Shown here: positions 7,417 through 16,889 of the stretch, in pieces
Layout: every line of letters begins with the position of its first letter
Position numbering within the stretch: the stretch's first letter is position 1
DNA from: Coriobacteriaceae bacterium AF45-21
GTDB lineage: Bacteria; Actinomycetota; Coriobacteriia; Coriobacteriales; Coriobacteriaceae
Direction of reading: 5' to 3'
DNA length: 63,819 nucleotides
Assembly: GCA_027682925.1 (NCBI GenBank)
Contig: JAQCYU010000010.1
Span: forward strand, 1-63,819
The notes under the pieces: model-generated
What the model was told of the DNA's origin: nothing
Seen by the model: only the letters and a program-made list of their open reading frames with translations
Database searches by the model: none
Translations under genes and position numbers: made by a program

Positions 7417-9747
7417 CTACAGATCCAGCGCCTTCTTCGCGGCGTCGACCGGGTCGCCATCCATGTAGAACACCGGGCTCAGTCCCGAGATAATCTCGGA
7501 CGACACGCTCTGCAGGCCCGCGATGGCGCTCAGCGGCAATATCACGCGCTTGGCGCCGGCGTTTTTGGCCACGCGCATGATGTCCTCGAGCCCGCGGATC
7601 TCATCCATAGAGCCCGACATGCGCAAGATTCCCGGAACCGCCAGCGCAGGCATCACTGGGCGGTTGCACGCCGCGGAGCACAGGCCCACAAACTCGGCAA
7701 GCGAAACTTCCTCGGACAGGCCCTTGCTCTGCAGGTCGTTATAGAACAGTAGATAATCCTTGGAGCCAATGTGCATGCCCGGCGCCACACGGTTCGCCAG
7801 GTTCACAAAGTTGTCGAACGCGGCCTCCAGCGTATCGCGCACCGGCTTGTTAAAGGCCACGCCCTCGTGCTTAAACTTGCACTCGCCGGCAACGGCCTTG
7901 TTCTCCAGCTTGTACACGGCAACCTCGCCGCCCTGCGACCTGCCCACGCCAAACACGTGACCGGACAGCAGCGGCCCGTCGGGAATCAGCGTGTCCTCGC
8001 TCTGCTCGGGCACGCGTACCACATGCACGTCCTGCGGGTTGTCGGCATCCATATAGCCCAGGTTGACGTCGATAAACTCGACGCCCGCCATAATCTTGAG
8101 CTGCTCCTTTACGCGGCGACGGCCCTCGATGGCGTAGTCCAGCAGCCAACGAACGTCGTCCTTGTCCATAGCCTCGTCGGGGAACAGCAGCTTGGCGAGG
8201 CCGCTAAAGGACTTGCGCACGGCAATCTCGTCACGCTTGTTAAAGTCGCTGTTAAAGCGGAAATAACGGTCGATATGATGCGTAAAGTCCTTGCGGCGCA
8301 TCTCCTTGCAAAACTCCGACAGGCAGTCGGTGATCAAGCCGTAATGCCCGGTCAGCAGGCTCGAGCGCATCTTGGGAATCTCCCAGCCCGGCAGGTAATA
8401 GTGGATACGGTCGAAGAAGGCCGAATCGTTGTTAAACTCCGGCGGGAACGGGTCAAACAGGTGCGTGGTCTTAAGAACGTTTTGCACGGTGTCGTTGATG
8501 TTGCCCTCAAAGACCATGGAGGCATCGGCATTGATCTGGTCGCGGCCACGCGCATAGCTGCCACTCGCCATATAGTCCTTCATGATCTGCACGGCGTTGG
8601 TGTCCTTAAAGCGCATGCCGGCGACCTCGTCAAACGTCACGCAATCCCAATGGCCCACCAGGCCCACGCGATCGGCGCGCATGGAGTTCATACGGCCGAA
8701 CAGGTTGGCCGTGGTGGTCTGCCCGCCCGAAAGCAAGATGGCGTAGGGCGAAACCTCTTTGTAGATATGGCTCTTGCCGGTGCCACGGGGGCCAAGCTCG
8801 CACAGGTTGTAGTTGCGCTCGATCAGCGGCACCATACGCTCGATAAAGTGCAGGCGCTCCTTCTCCGAAAGCTCGCTGGGCTCATAGCCGGCAGAGCGCA
8901 GCAGCATGTTGAGCCACTCGTCGCGCGAGAAATACTGGCGCTCGTCGATCATGGCCTCCAGGTCCAGGTTGGGCATCTGGATAGGCGTGAGCGACGCCAC
9001 GCTAAACGGAGAGTCCTCGGGCCCGCGCTTTTTGCGCTTGGCCTTGGAGCGGCGCGGCGCATCGTCGCCAAAGACCTCCATGCCAAACTCGTCTTCCTCT
9101 TCCATGGGATGACGGTACTCGATGCTCATAATGCACCAAATACCACCCTGGAGAATCTTGGAATAGTCACGCACGTACTCGGCCGGCATCACAAACGGCT
9201 CAATAGTCAGATTGGCAAACGACGCCACGTAGATGTCTTTGTATTCGTCGAGCTTGGCCGTCACCTTATCGATAATGGTAAAGCGACCCAGCTCGCGAAT
9301 CTTGGACTTGATGCGCTCGGACTCGTCGGGACGCACGTAGTTATCGGTGAGGATCTTGCGGATGCGCTCCAGGCCCTCCGCCACGGCGTCCTCGTCATCG
9401 GTTGAGCAGTACATGCCCAGCAGGTACTCCAGCACAAAGGTGGGCACGTTGGCACCACGCTTCATAAGGGCCGTGAGGTCCTTGCGCACGATTTTGCCAC
9501 CAAAGTGCTCGAGCAGCTTGCCGTCCAGTCCATCCATGTCGTAACCGTCGTCCTCGGGAGCCTCGGCCACGGCCTGGACATAGTCATCGGTCGAGGGCTC
9601 GTCCTCGGCAGGCGCCACAGCCTCGACGGGCGCAGCAGCCACGGCCTCTGGGACAGGCACAGCCTCCACCGCGGGCACAGCCTCCACCGGCACATTCACA
9701 TCAATCGAGGGAACTTCCCACAGATCGTCGTCGTGACTATCAAACAT
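7417..9747 (-). CDS. brxL: BREX protein BrxL (Lon-like AAA+ protein)
   Basis: BrxL is an AAA+ protein with a Lon-like C-terminal domain and is a core type 1 BREX component. The sequence shows the N-terminal LLEHFGGKIVRKDLT block, Walker A GPRGTGKSH near residue 325, FDEVAG as Walker B, and a C-terminal Lon-like region. At 776 residues it is slightly longer than usual because of an Ala/Pro/Val/Glu-rich N-terminal tail (residues about 15-50) with repeated VEAVP units, probably a disordered linker. ATG 9747 follows TAGGAG and lies 12 bases from the pglZ stop. Confidence 0.95.
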   Translation of the reverse strand: MFDSHDDDLWEVPSIDVNVPVEAVPAVEAVPVPEAVAAAPVEAVAPAEDEPSTDDYVQAVAEAPEDDGYDMDGLDGKLLEHFGGKIVRKDLTALMKRGANVPTFVLEYLLGMYCSTDDEDAVAEGLERIRKILTDNYVRPDESERIKSKIRELGRFTIIDKVTAKLDEYKDIYVASFANLTIEPFVMPAEYVRDYSKILQGGIWCIMSIEYRHPMEEEDEFGMEVFGDDAPRRSKAKRKKRGPEDSPFSVASLTPIQMPNLDLEAMIDERQYFSRDEWLNMLLRSAGYEPSELSEKERLHFIERMVPLIERNYNLCELGPRGTGKSHIYKEVSPYAILLSGGQTTTANLFGRMNSMRADRVGLVGHWDCVTFDEVAGMRFKDTNAVQIMKDYMASGSYARGRDQINADASMVFEGNINDTVQNVLKTTHLFDPFPPEFNNDSAFFDRIHYYLPGWEIPKMRSSLLTGHYGLITDCLSEFCKEMRRKDFTHHIDRYFRFNSDFNKRDEIAVRKSFSGLAKLLFPDEAMDKDDVRWLLDYAIEGRRRVKEQLKIMAGVEFIDVNLGYMDADNPQDVHVVRVPEQSEDTLIPDGPLLSGHVFGVGRSQGGEVAVYKLENKAVAGECKFKHEGVAFNKPVRDTLEAAFDNFVNLANRVAPGMHIGSKDYLLFYNDLQSKGLSEEVSLAEFVGLCSAACNRPVMPALAVPGILRMSGSMDEIRGLEDIMRVAKNAGAKRVILPLSAIAGLQSVSSEIISGLSPVFYMDGDPVDAAKKALDL

Positions 9748-9758
9748 AGGGCACACTC

Positions 9759-12465
9759 CTAAAAACCAAAGTCAGCAACAGGGGCAAACGAAACAGCGAT
9801 GGTGTACGTCTCGCGCCAAACGATCTTGCCCGTCTCGCGCTCACGGCAGACCAGATAGTACGGACCCTTGGCCGAGAATCCATCCGCCGCACGCAACGCA
9901 AACTTGGCATGCACAACGCGCTCCTGCGAGTTAACAGAAGTCTTGTTGGCATGCGCCTTAACCGTATCGCTCACCTCGTTGCCGCTTGCATCGGTAAACA
10001 CCAGCTCGTACTCGCACGGCAAGACCTTGCCTTGGGCGGGTTCTTCCTGGATCAAGTTGACCGAGAAGAGCGAGTTGGTCACTCGACGCCCCTCACTCAG
10101 TACGCGCAGCGTCGCCGCGCGCGTATCGACAAAGTCCTTGGAACCCGAGCGCGCACGCCAAAATCCGATAACGGGCACGCAAAGCTCCTGCAGGCTCATG
10201 CCGCCGTGTACGTAGTTGTTAGTGCCGCCGGGACGCTTAAAGTGCACGTTCTCGCGCGGGGCAAACCCCTCAAAGCCGGCACCCAAACGTCCCATGTCAA
10301 CATTAACAAACACCCCGCGTGCCTCGTCCGAAAGCCTAGCCACGGCCTCGTTGGGCACCACAAGATGACGCTTGCCGTGCATGACGGGAGCGTCAAGGAA
10401 GGGAAGGTCTGGCTTGCCGAGCATCTGGCACTCGTTGAGCTCCCGACGTGTGTAGATAAAGCCGTGATCCGCCGTTATAACAACACGCGCGCCCGGGGCG
10501 TCGGTGCACACGCGCCGCGCCAACGCGGCAAGTTCCTCCACGGTATCCGCGCAGGCATCGAAAACGTCATCCTGCGTAGCGGCCTTCTCGCCCGTGGCAT
10601 CGATCTTGTTGTGGTAGAGATAAACGAGCTTGGAGTCTTTGAGCAGCGCCTTGCGCTCGGTTCCTGCCATGTTGAGGTATGTGCTCGAGCGCAAAGCGCG
10701 GGCCGTGGGCTCAACGTGGGTAAGCACGGCCTCGCGCTGCGGAGTCGTCGCAGTGGGCATGCCGTCAGCCAGCACAAACGAGCCATCCGCTGCAAGTTTA
10801 AGCGCTTGGTGCGGCATCAGCGCGGGCATACCCACCTCGGTAATGGAGGGAAAGACCGCCTGCATGCTAGAGACCTTGACGTTGCCGCCGCGCTCGCGCT
10901 CGAGCAGCGTCGCAACATCGCGGCCAACCTCATAGCGCAGCGCATCGCTCACGATGACGATCGTCGTTTTGGCAGAGCCACAAAGGTGGGCAGCACGTGC
11001 CAGTAGAACTCATCCTGCCGTTCGGGACCCTCGATGTAGCCGCAATCGGCCCACTCCCCTTGCGCAGCCGATGTCCAGCAGGCATTGGCATCGGCCAAGA
11101 ACCAGTTACTGTAAAGATTCTCCGCCCAGTCCACCACAGCTCGGGCAGGCTCCTCGAGCACATCGCACTCGACGGAACGCGCCCGCAGATACGCGGTGCA
11201 CACATGGCGATAGGCAGCGTCCATGGCATACCAATCGGACGTGTAGGCATCCCACACCTGCTGGGCTGCGCCAGATGGAACCCGCCCGCATGCGCCTGCC
11301 TAAACGCACACATATCGGCCACAGCGACAAGCAGGTCAAAGTAGCTCTTGACACGGCGGTACCAGCTCAGGTCGCAGCGACGCGACGCAAAAGTGCGCGC
11401 GTCCTCAACACGGTCCGCACCCTGAGCAAACGAGCTGAACAGCTGCGAGAGCACGGCCTCATTGACGCACGGGAACACATCAAGCGAGGCTAGCACATCG
11501 ATCGGCAGAGCCTCAAACCGCGCAAAGAGCCCGCGAGCATCCTCCACCAAACGGCAGATCTCAAATAAATCCTCGCTCGACGCCTGAGCATCAGCAGTCT
11601 GGTCCCACGTACGCACTGCCTCAAGGCAATAGGGTCCGTAGGCGGGAGCCACATAGCTTTCGAGTCCCTTGAGCGCTCCCTCGGGAAGCGCGGTGGATGA
11701 CGCCGTGATGAGCATATGGGATGCCAGCGCAAGCAGCGAATCACGCTCATACAGCGGCCCCTCAAACCCATAGCAACGTACATTGAAGGCAGAGAGGACA
11801 TCGCGCACGCAGTACTTGTCCACCAACTCGGCCAGCGCTTCGGGGCCCTCGTGCAGCAGCGTGGTCATACAGCCGCGCAGCACAAACGCGGGGCGCGCGT
11901 CGCCAAGCTCTTTACCGCCAAAAATCACCGTAAGGGTGCCGAGTTCGATATCGGATGCGCCCGAGGCATGCGGAACACACGCGGCAAACTTAGCGCAACG
12001 GGTCTTGGCATCAAAGAACGTCTTGTGCTCGCGCAGGCTCTCGCGCACGGCGTCGATATTCTCGATGCCCAGCTGATCGGCCAAAAGCGAAAGATAGTCA
12101 GCCTGGAACTGATCTGCATACAGCTCAACATCGGCAAGCCAATCACCCTCAAGCCTGCCGCGCGGGCAACGGCGATACAGCAAGATATCGCTCGCAAGGT
12201 CATCGCGGTTGATGAGCTTCTTAACGGCAAACATGTGGCCCTCGCAGGCCTCAACAAAGCGCACTGGGCGCTCAAAGTCACCGTGAGCGGGCATAACGCC
12301 GTCATCGGCCCCCGCGCCGTCGAAACCCTCGGCAGCCAATCGCTCAAACTCAGGAGCAAACTCGCCGTCCGCATCGTGCCAAATCACCACACGGCGCAGC
12401 ATACATGCGGGCAACGGCTGCAAAAAACGCAGCTTGAGCTGTTCTTCTACATCGATCTTGGGCAT
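9759..12465 (-). CDS. pglZ: BREX phosphatase-like protein PglZ, two apparent frameshifts
   Basis: PglZ (BrxZ) is an alkaline-phosphatase-superfamily protein required for BREX defence and host methylation. The N-terminal part (12465 to about 11264) begins MPKIDVEEQLKLRF and carries VVIWHDADGEF. The middle (WDAYTSDWYAMDAAYR) and the C-terminal part (SDALRYEVG, then VVITADHGFIYTR) are in two other frames. Adding one C to the CCC run near 11264 and one A to the AAAA run near 10970 gives a continuous protein of about 902 residues, normal for the family. It starts 23 bases after the pglX C-terminal ORF with an AAGGA site. The breaks look like sequencing errors, so the gene is probably intact. Confidence 0.92.
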
Positions 12466-12488
12466 GAATATCCTTACCGTATTTGCAG

Positions 12489-13457
12489 TTACTTAATCTT
12501 TGCCAGCACATCCTGAAACTTGGCGTAGTTGACCTTGACGCCGTCATCCAGGTCGATCTTGATCATCTGGTCTGCCAAGTGGTGCAGTTTCTCTTCATAG
12601 ACAATGGTCTCTTTGAGCTGGTCGTTGAGCTTTTTGACGCGCTTATCCAAACGCACGCGCTCGCCGCGCTCGGCACTGGCAAGGGCATCGTTGGCATAGC
12701 CGATCTGGGCACGGTAGCGCTCCTGCTGCTCATGCACATAGTCGGTGCGGATGCGAGCCAACAGGTCGGGCTGATAGCGATGCATGTAAACAAGGCACTT
12801 GAAGCCATTCTTCTTGCCACTGTCGAACAGCCAGTAGATGGGGCGCTTCTTATAGGTCTGACAGTGGTCCTTAAAGAAATCCTTTAGGAAATAGGCACGA
12901 ATCACCTCGCGCGAGGTACCCTTGCCGCCGAGTGCCTCGGCAATAAAGGCCAGGTTCTGCTCAAGCGTCTCCTCGCCGTACACGGTGCGCACAAAGTCGA
13001 TAAAGTAGCGCACGATGTCATCGTCAAAGTACTCGTCATCGGTAATGGGCAGCGCGTTGTCGCTATCGGGCATAAAGGTCACGTGCGCGGGATCGGGCAT
13101 CTTAGCCAGATAGTCGTCGACCGTGGCGCCCTGATCGGCCAGGACCAGCCCGTCCACATCCAGCGAATAGCGGCCAAACATGCAGCCCACGGCATAGCTT
13201 ATGAGCGAGGTGATCTCGTCGCGCTTGGTGCGCACGTACTTGTTGCCCTTATAGCTCTCGGGAATCTCATCGGCGGTATCGAAGATGCGCGCCACCGAGA
13301 CGTACTTATCCTCAACCTCGATGGGCACCTCGCCCTCCATGTTGTAGATCTTGGCAAAGATTCGGTTGAGCTCTTCCTCATTAGCGCGAAGCCGCTCAAA
13401 GCGAGCATTAACCTCGGCCTTGCGGGCCTCGTATTTATCTTGAAGTAAAGTGGCCAT
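12489..13457 (-). CDS. pglX: Free-standing C-terminal segment of PglX
   Basis: This 322-residue protein is recognisably the conserved C-terminal third of the BREX adenine methyltransferase PglX. It contains LRANEEELNRIF, SYAVGCMFGRYSLD, RPIYWLFDSGKKNGFK and a final DLDDGVKVNYAKFQ. It is a separate ORF with its own start: ATG 13457, eight or nine bases after AAAGGA. A further upstream ATG at 13475 is less likely. Together with the N-terminal ORF at 14327-16824 it makes about 1,154 residues, the usual full PglX length, so almost nothing of the protein is missing. It may associate with the N-terminal polypeptide in trans, or the pair may be a disabled enzyme. Confidence 0.9.
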   Translation of the reverse strand: MATLLQDKYEARKAEVNARFERLRANEEELNRIFAKIYNMEGEVPIEVEDKYVSVARIFDTADEIPESYKGNKYVRTKRDEITSLISYAVGCMFGRYSLDVDGLVLADQGATVDDYLAKMPDPAHVTFMPDSDNALPITDDEYFDDDIVRYFIDFVRTVYGEETLEQNLAFIAEALGGKGTSREVIRAYFLKDFFKDHCQTYKKRPIYWLFDSGKKNGFKCLVYMHRYQPDLLARIRTDYVHEQQERYRAQIGYANDALASAERGERVRLDKRVKKLNDQLKETIVYEEKLHHLADQMIKIDLDDGVKVNYAKFQDVLAKIK

Positions 13458-13538
13458 GGTGGGCCGTCCTTTCATTGTTGATGATTCGTCAAGGAGGGAA
13501 ATAAGCTAGAAGCGAAGGGATGTAAGGTCATCTCGGCA

Positions 13539-13687
13539 TTACCCATCGACTCTGGAAAATTCGCTCGCTGCATCGAGCATTTGTAGGAAACGCGCCAGGG
13601 TTTCAACGAAATCGCAAGTTAAATATTGCAAGCTGCGTCAGGCGCGCAGAAGACACGCTCAATGTCATTTCTCAACTCGTTACTCAT
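13539..13687 (-). CDS. Possible small ORF between the HEPN-like gene and the PglX C-terminal ORF
   Basis: From ATG 13687 the frame reads MSNELRNDIERVFCAPDAAC and then meets a stop near 13620. With one extra T in the TTT run there, it continues as CDFVETLARFLQMLDAASEF to a TAA at 13539-13541, giving 49 residues. The break has the same character as the other deletions in this window. The composition looks protein-like, but no family is recognised and the ribosome site is weak. Confidence 0.35.
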
Positions 13688-13721
13688 AGCCAGTCCATCA
13701 CCCAACGCGGGCTGAAGCCCA

Positions 13722-14321
13722 TCAGCAGATACTAGGCCCAGCCTTTATCAACTTCATCCATTTACATAATGTCGAATTCTTAATCAGAATTCTTGCCGTA
13801 AGTCTTCTAACATCAGTCGCCGGATCGTTCCCTCGTTTACCTGCAACATCTTCGATTGCGAACCATATATCGCCTTTTGCCTTAAACGCGCAGAATCTAC
13901 CGTGAGCAAATCCATTTCTTAAGTGATAAAACAAGCTGAGCGTTTGATTACTTTTAGCGTCATAAAAGACCGCAGACTCAAAGGGCTTTGACACAATGTC
14001 ACCGCAATCAAACAAATCAGCGCTCCGCAAAGCCTGTTCCATATCGCCAATGGTTGCAGCGGACCAATATAAAGATTTGTTTGAGCTTGCTGCCTTAAGT
14101 TTTTTATTCAAATATTGGGGTTTTCTCCAGGGAGTATCCCACCCGTATTCAGATACCGGGATGCTTCTGCTAGACAGCCCCGGAGCTGGGGTTTCGACAA
14201 CGAAGAACCTAAGAAGCGGGGCAAGCACAGGGCCCAGTGACTTCTGAGATAGACCGCATTTAACCCATGCAGGATTAGATTCAACAAACACAACCTTATT
14301 TGCTGATACTGTTTCGAACAT
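13722..14321 (-). CDS. HEPN-like protein nested within the split pglX
   Basis: A 199-residue protein whose C-terminal half contains FYHLRNGFAHGRF at about residues 129-141. This is an R-N-x3-H arrangement typical of HEPN domains, many of which are RNases in toxin and anti-phage systems; it is followed by a helical LTARILIKN-TLCKWMKLI segment. ATG 14321 follows AGGTGAG. A GTG at 14330 overlaps the stop of the PglX N-terminal ORF as GTGA, so translation may be coupled. The gene lies exactly between the two halves of pglX. AT content is higher than in the operon core, which suggests acquisition. The family call rests on the motif only. Confidence 0.6.
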   Translation of the reverse strand: MFETVSANKVVFVESNPAWVKCGLSQKSLGPVLAPLLRFFVVETPAPGLSSRSIPVSEYGWDTPWRKPQYLNKKLKAASSNKSLYWSAATIGDMEQALRSADLFDCGDIVSKPFESAVFYDAKSNQTLSLFYHLRNGFAHGRFCAFKAKGDIWFAIEDVAGKRGNDPATDVRRLTARILIKNSTLCKWMKLIKAGPSIC

Positions 14322-14326
14322 GAATC

Positions 14327-16824
14327 TCACCTAACCAAGGGGTTGCGTTTGAAATCCCAGGAGGTTTCAAACGAGTCCCAGTCAAGTTCGGATGCATGGA
14401 GTGATTCCTGAACCAATTTCAAAACTTCCTCATTAGAAGAATCTATCCCGTGGACAGGGATGCGTTTAAGGTCTCCAACTTCATTATTAAAAGTCTGGCT
14501 CAACGCCAGCTTAATATATTGCGCTGTAGAGCTATTAAGCAGGCCAAGAATGAATAGCCTGTCTTCCTGCTTAACCGGAACAATGTAATAGCCCGCTCCG
14601 CCACAAATAGAATTGTCCGAACAATTTCGAACACTAATCGGACCACTTGTAAGCGCTGACCAGGTTAACACGCCGTTTTTATGGTAAAAACGTTCATTTT
14701 GGACACGGGCTTTTGCTTTTCCATTTTTGTCCCTATTAGTCTTAATCTCATGCCCATCATCCAGCCAATTAACAACATCTATCTGATTTCCTGACCACTT
14801 TCTGTAGTCGCCCCCATCAAGCATAAAGTGCCACTTCGCTCGAGATGGATCTCCCGTAACGCCTAGGACGTCCCGATTCGAACACTCGAACCAGCATCGA
14901 ACGAAAAGATCGGTATCGCCGCACTTTAGCCCCTGCGCTAGTGAGCTGATCACAGACAATGGCGTTCCTTCCTTGAACGAAAGACGCGCCCCTTGTCCAA
15001 GCCAGTAGGCTATGGGAGTGCCGGGGATCTTCTTGAAGGTTTCGGCGTCGCGGCGGTAGAACCAGCCGCAGTCGGGGTTTTGGATGGCCTCCAGCGCCTT
15101 GGGAGCCTGAACCGTGGGACCAGTAAATCGGCAAGACGAACGTATCCGCCCTTATAGCCATCGATATGCGAATTGTGATAGGTAAATGTGCAGATAGGCA
15201 CGGTTGCCCCTGCAAAGCCAGAATACTCGAGCTGAATGAGCGTGGTTAGGGTCTTGTCATCGATAAGCCTATTTCGAAGCTTCTCGTAGCTACCGATGAA
15301 CATCCAAACGAACGGAGTCATCATTCCAACTTCGCCGTGCTCGTTGGCAAAGTCCATAATGCGCACGATGAACGAAGAGAACAGGTCGTTCTTCACGTCA
15401 GAGTAGTTCTTCTTGACCCATTTGCTCATGAAGGGGTTAAAGCTGCTGCTGCCCATATACGGAGGATTAGCCACGGTGCAGGTAAAACGACGGGACAGCT
15501 TCTCGCAGATGGCGGCGGCGCCTTCGAGCTTAGTTTTGGTCGCAGAGGCAAAAAGGTCGTCGGAACAGCTCGCGGCGGCAGCTTTGAGCTCGTCAATCTC
15601 GGCCTCTGAAGGATTGAGCAGCGAGCCAATCTCGCCCAAATGACTCAACTCCTCGGCGAGCTTCTTGTTACCCGGCAGCTCGTCCTCCCCCAGCGGAATG
15701 CTCGAGAGCACGGTAACGTCGGCGCCAACGCCACGCCTAAAGAAGCGACGATCGTGCTCGCGGGCGCACATGGCAAGCGCCAGCTCCGCGATCTGCGCCG
15801 CGCGGGGATCGATTTCCATGCCCGCAAGGTTTTTAGTAAGAATAAGCTCGGGAATTTCGCGCTCACGATAGCCGCGCTCCTCGTACATATGGAAGAGCAA
15901 TTCGAACGCATAGACCAGGATATGGCCCGAGCCGCATGCGGGGTCACAGAGAGTTATCTCCTCGGGGCTCGAGATGCGTATGAAGTCCTCGTGCTCAGCA
16001 TCGGGCTCGATGTAATAATCCATGCACTCGCGCAGCGAACTCCCCGGGTTATTGAGCATCCACAGACGGCCGAGCGAGTTCTCGACCATATAGCGCACAA
16101 TCCACTCAGGGGTGAAGAGCTGCGTGGCGGGCGCGATGTCCGCCGCCGCTGCCTTGCGCTTTGACTTGAAGAACTCGTCTTTTACGTCAGCGTTGTAGTA
16201 CTGATACATCCAGCCCAGAACGGTCACGCCCTCGCGCCAGCGCTCGTCAGTGATAACGGCGTTGAGCTTGCCCACTACGCCGTCGGCCATCATGAGGCCC
16301 TGGGGCAACAGCAGCTCCATGGCACCGCCCACGCGTTCAAAGACGCCTGGCAGGCAATCGGCAAGTTCCTCGCACTGAGCCACAAAAAGATAGCGCCACA
16401 GCGGTTCATCCAAGCCCGCCATCTTGAGCTCGGCTATGCGATCGGTATCGGCCGTCGCCATCTCCACGTCCAGTGCGTTCTCCACGGCCTCGCTGCCATG
16501 GCTGCCGTCCGCGCGGCTCAGCATGCGCATACGGCCGGGAAGCCATCCGCGTGCGTCCATGAAGCGAATGGCCACGATGCGGTTGAACCAGGTGTAGGCC
16601 GCACGGTCGCGCAGGGCGTCGTGCCCCTCTGCGGCCTGTAGGCGCAGCAGCTCGTCGCGCTGCTCAACTTCGAGCGGACTCAGAGGCTGGCCGTTGACGG
16701 TCTCGGACCCAGCGGGCGCGAGCGTAGGCTCAGTGATGCCGTAGCGCACCATCTGCGCCTCCACGCCGTTAATAAGTTCCACGCGGGCCCACGTGCAGAA
16801 GTTCTTGAGAGCGGAATCGTTCAT
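14327..16824 (-). CDS. pglX: N-terminal methyltransferase and specificity part of PglX, one apparent frameshift
   Basis: PglX (BrxX) is the S-adenosylmethionine-dependent adenine methyltransferase that marks host DNA in BREX. The ORF starts MNDSALKNFCTWARVELI at ATG 16824. It has methyltransferase motif I DPACGSGHILVY near residue 295 and motif IV NPPYMGSSSFN near residue 453. A missing A near 15117 shifts the frame; the continuation RLADLTGPTVQAPKALEAI and the recognition region follow. The ORF then ends at a TGA (14327-14329) right after DWDSFETSWDFKRNPLVR, about 832 residues in. In ordinary PglX the protein continues here for another 300 residues; in this genome that portion is the ORF at 12489-13457. 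Confidence 0.92.
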
Positions 16825-16889
16825 GGTTCCCGTACCTTTCAAAACGCCATAAGCACCGGCGCATGCTTGGGCGCCGGCGGCTGAGCGGG

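Noticed and set aside
7771..9405. Long plus-strand open frame (544 codons)
   Set aside because: It is antisense to brxL, His/Val/Leu-rich as expected for the shadow of GC-rich coding DNA, and has no ribosome site.
9759..12465. PglZ as a decayed pseudogene
   Set aside because: Both breaks are single-base losses in short runs, and all motifs are intact once restored.
13476..13721. Insertion sequence in the pglX gap
   Set aside because: No transposase, terminal inverted repeats or target duplication could be seen around the HEPN-like insert.
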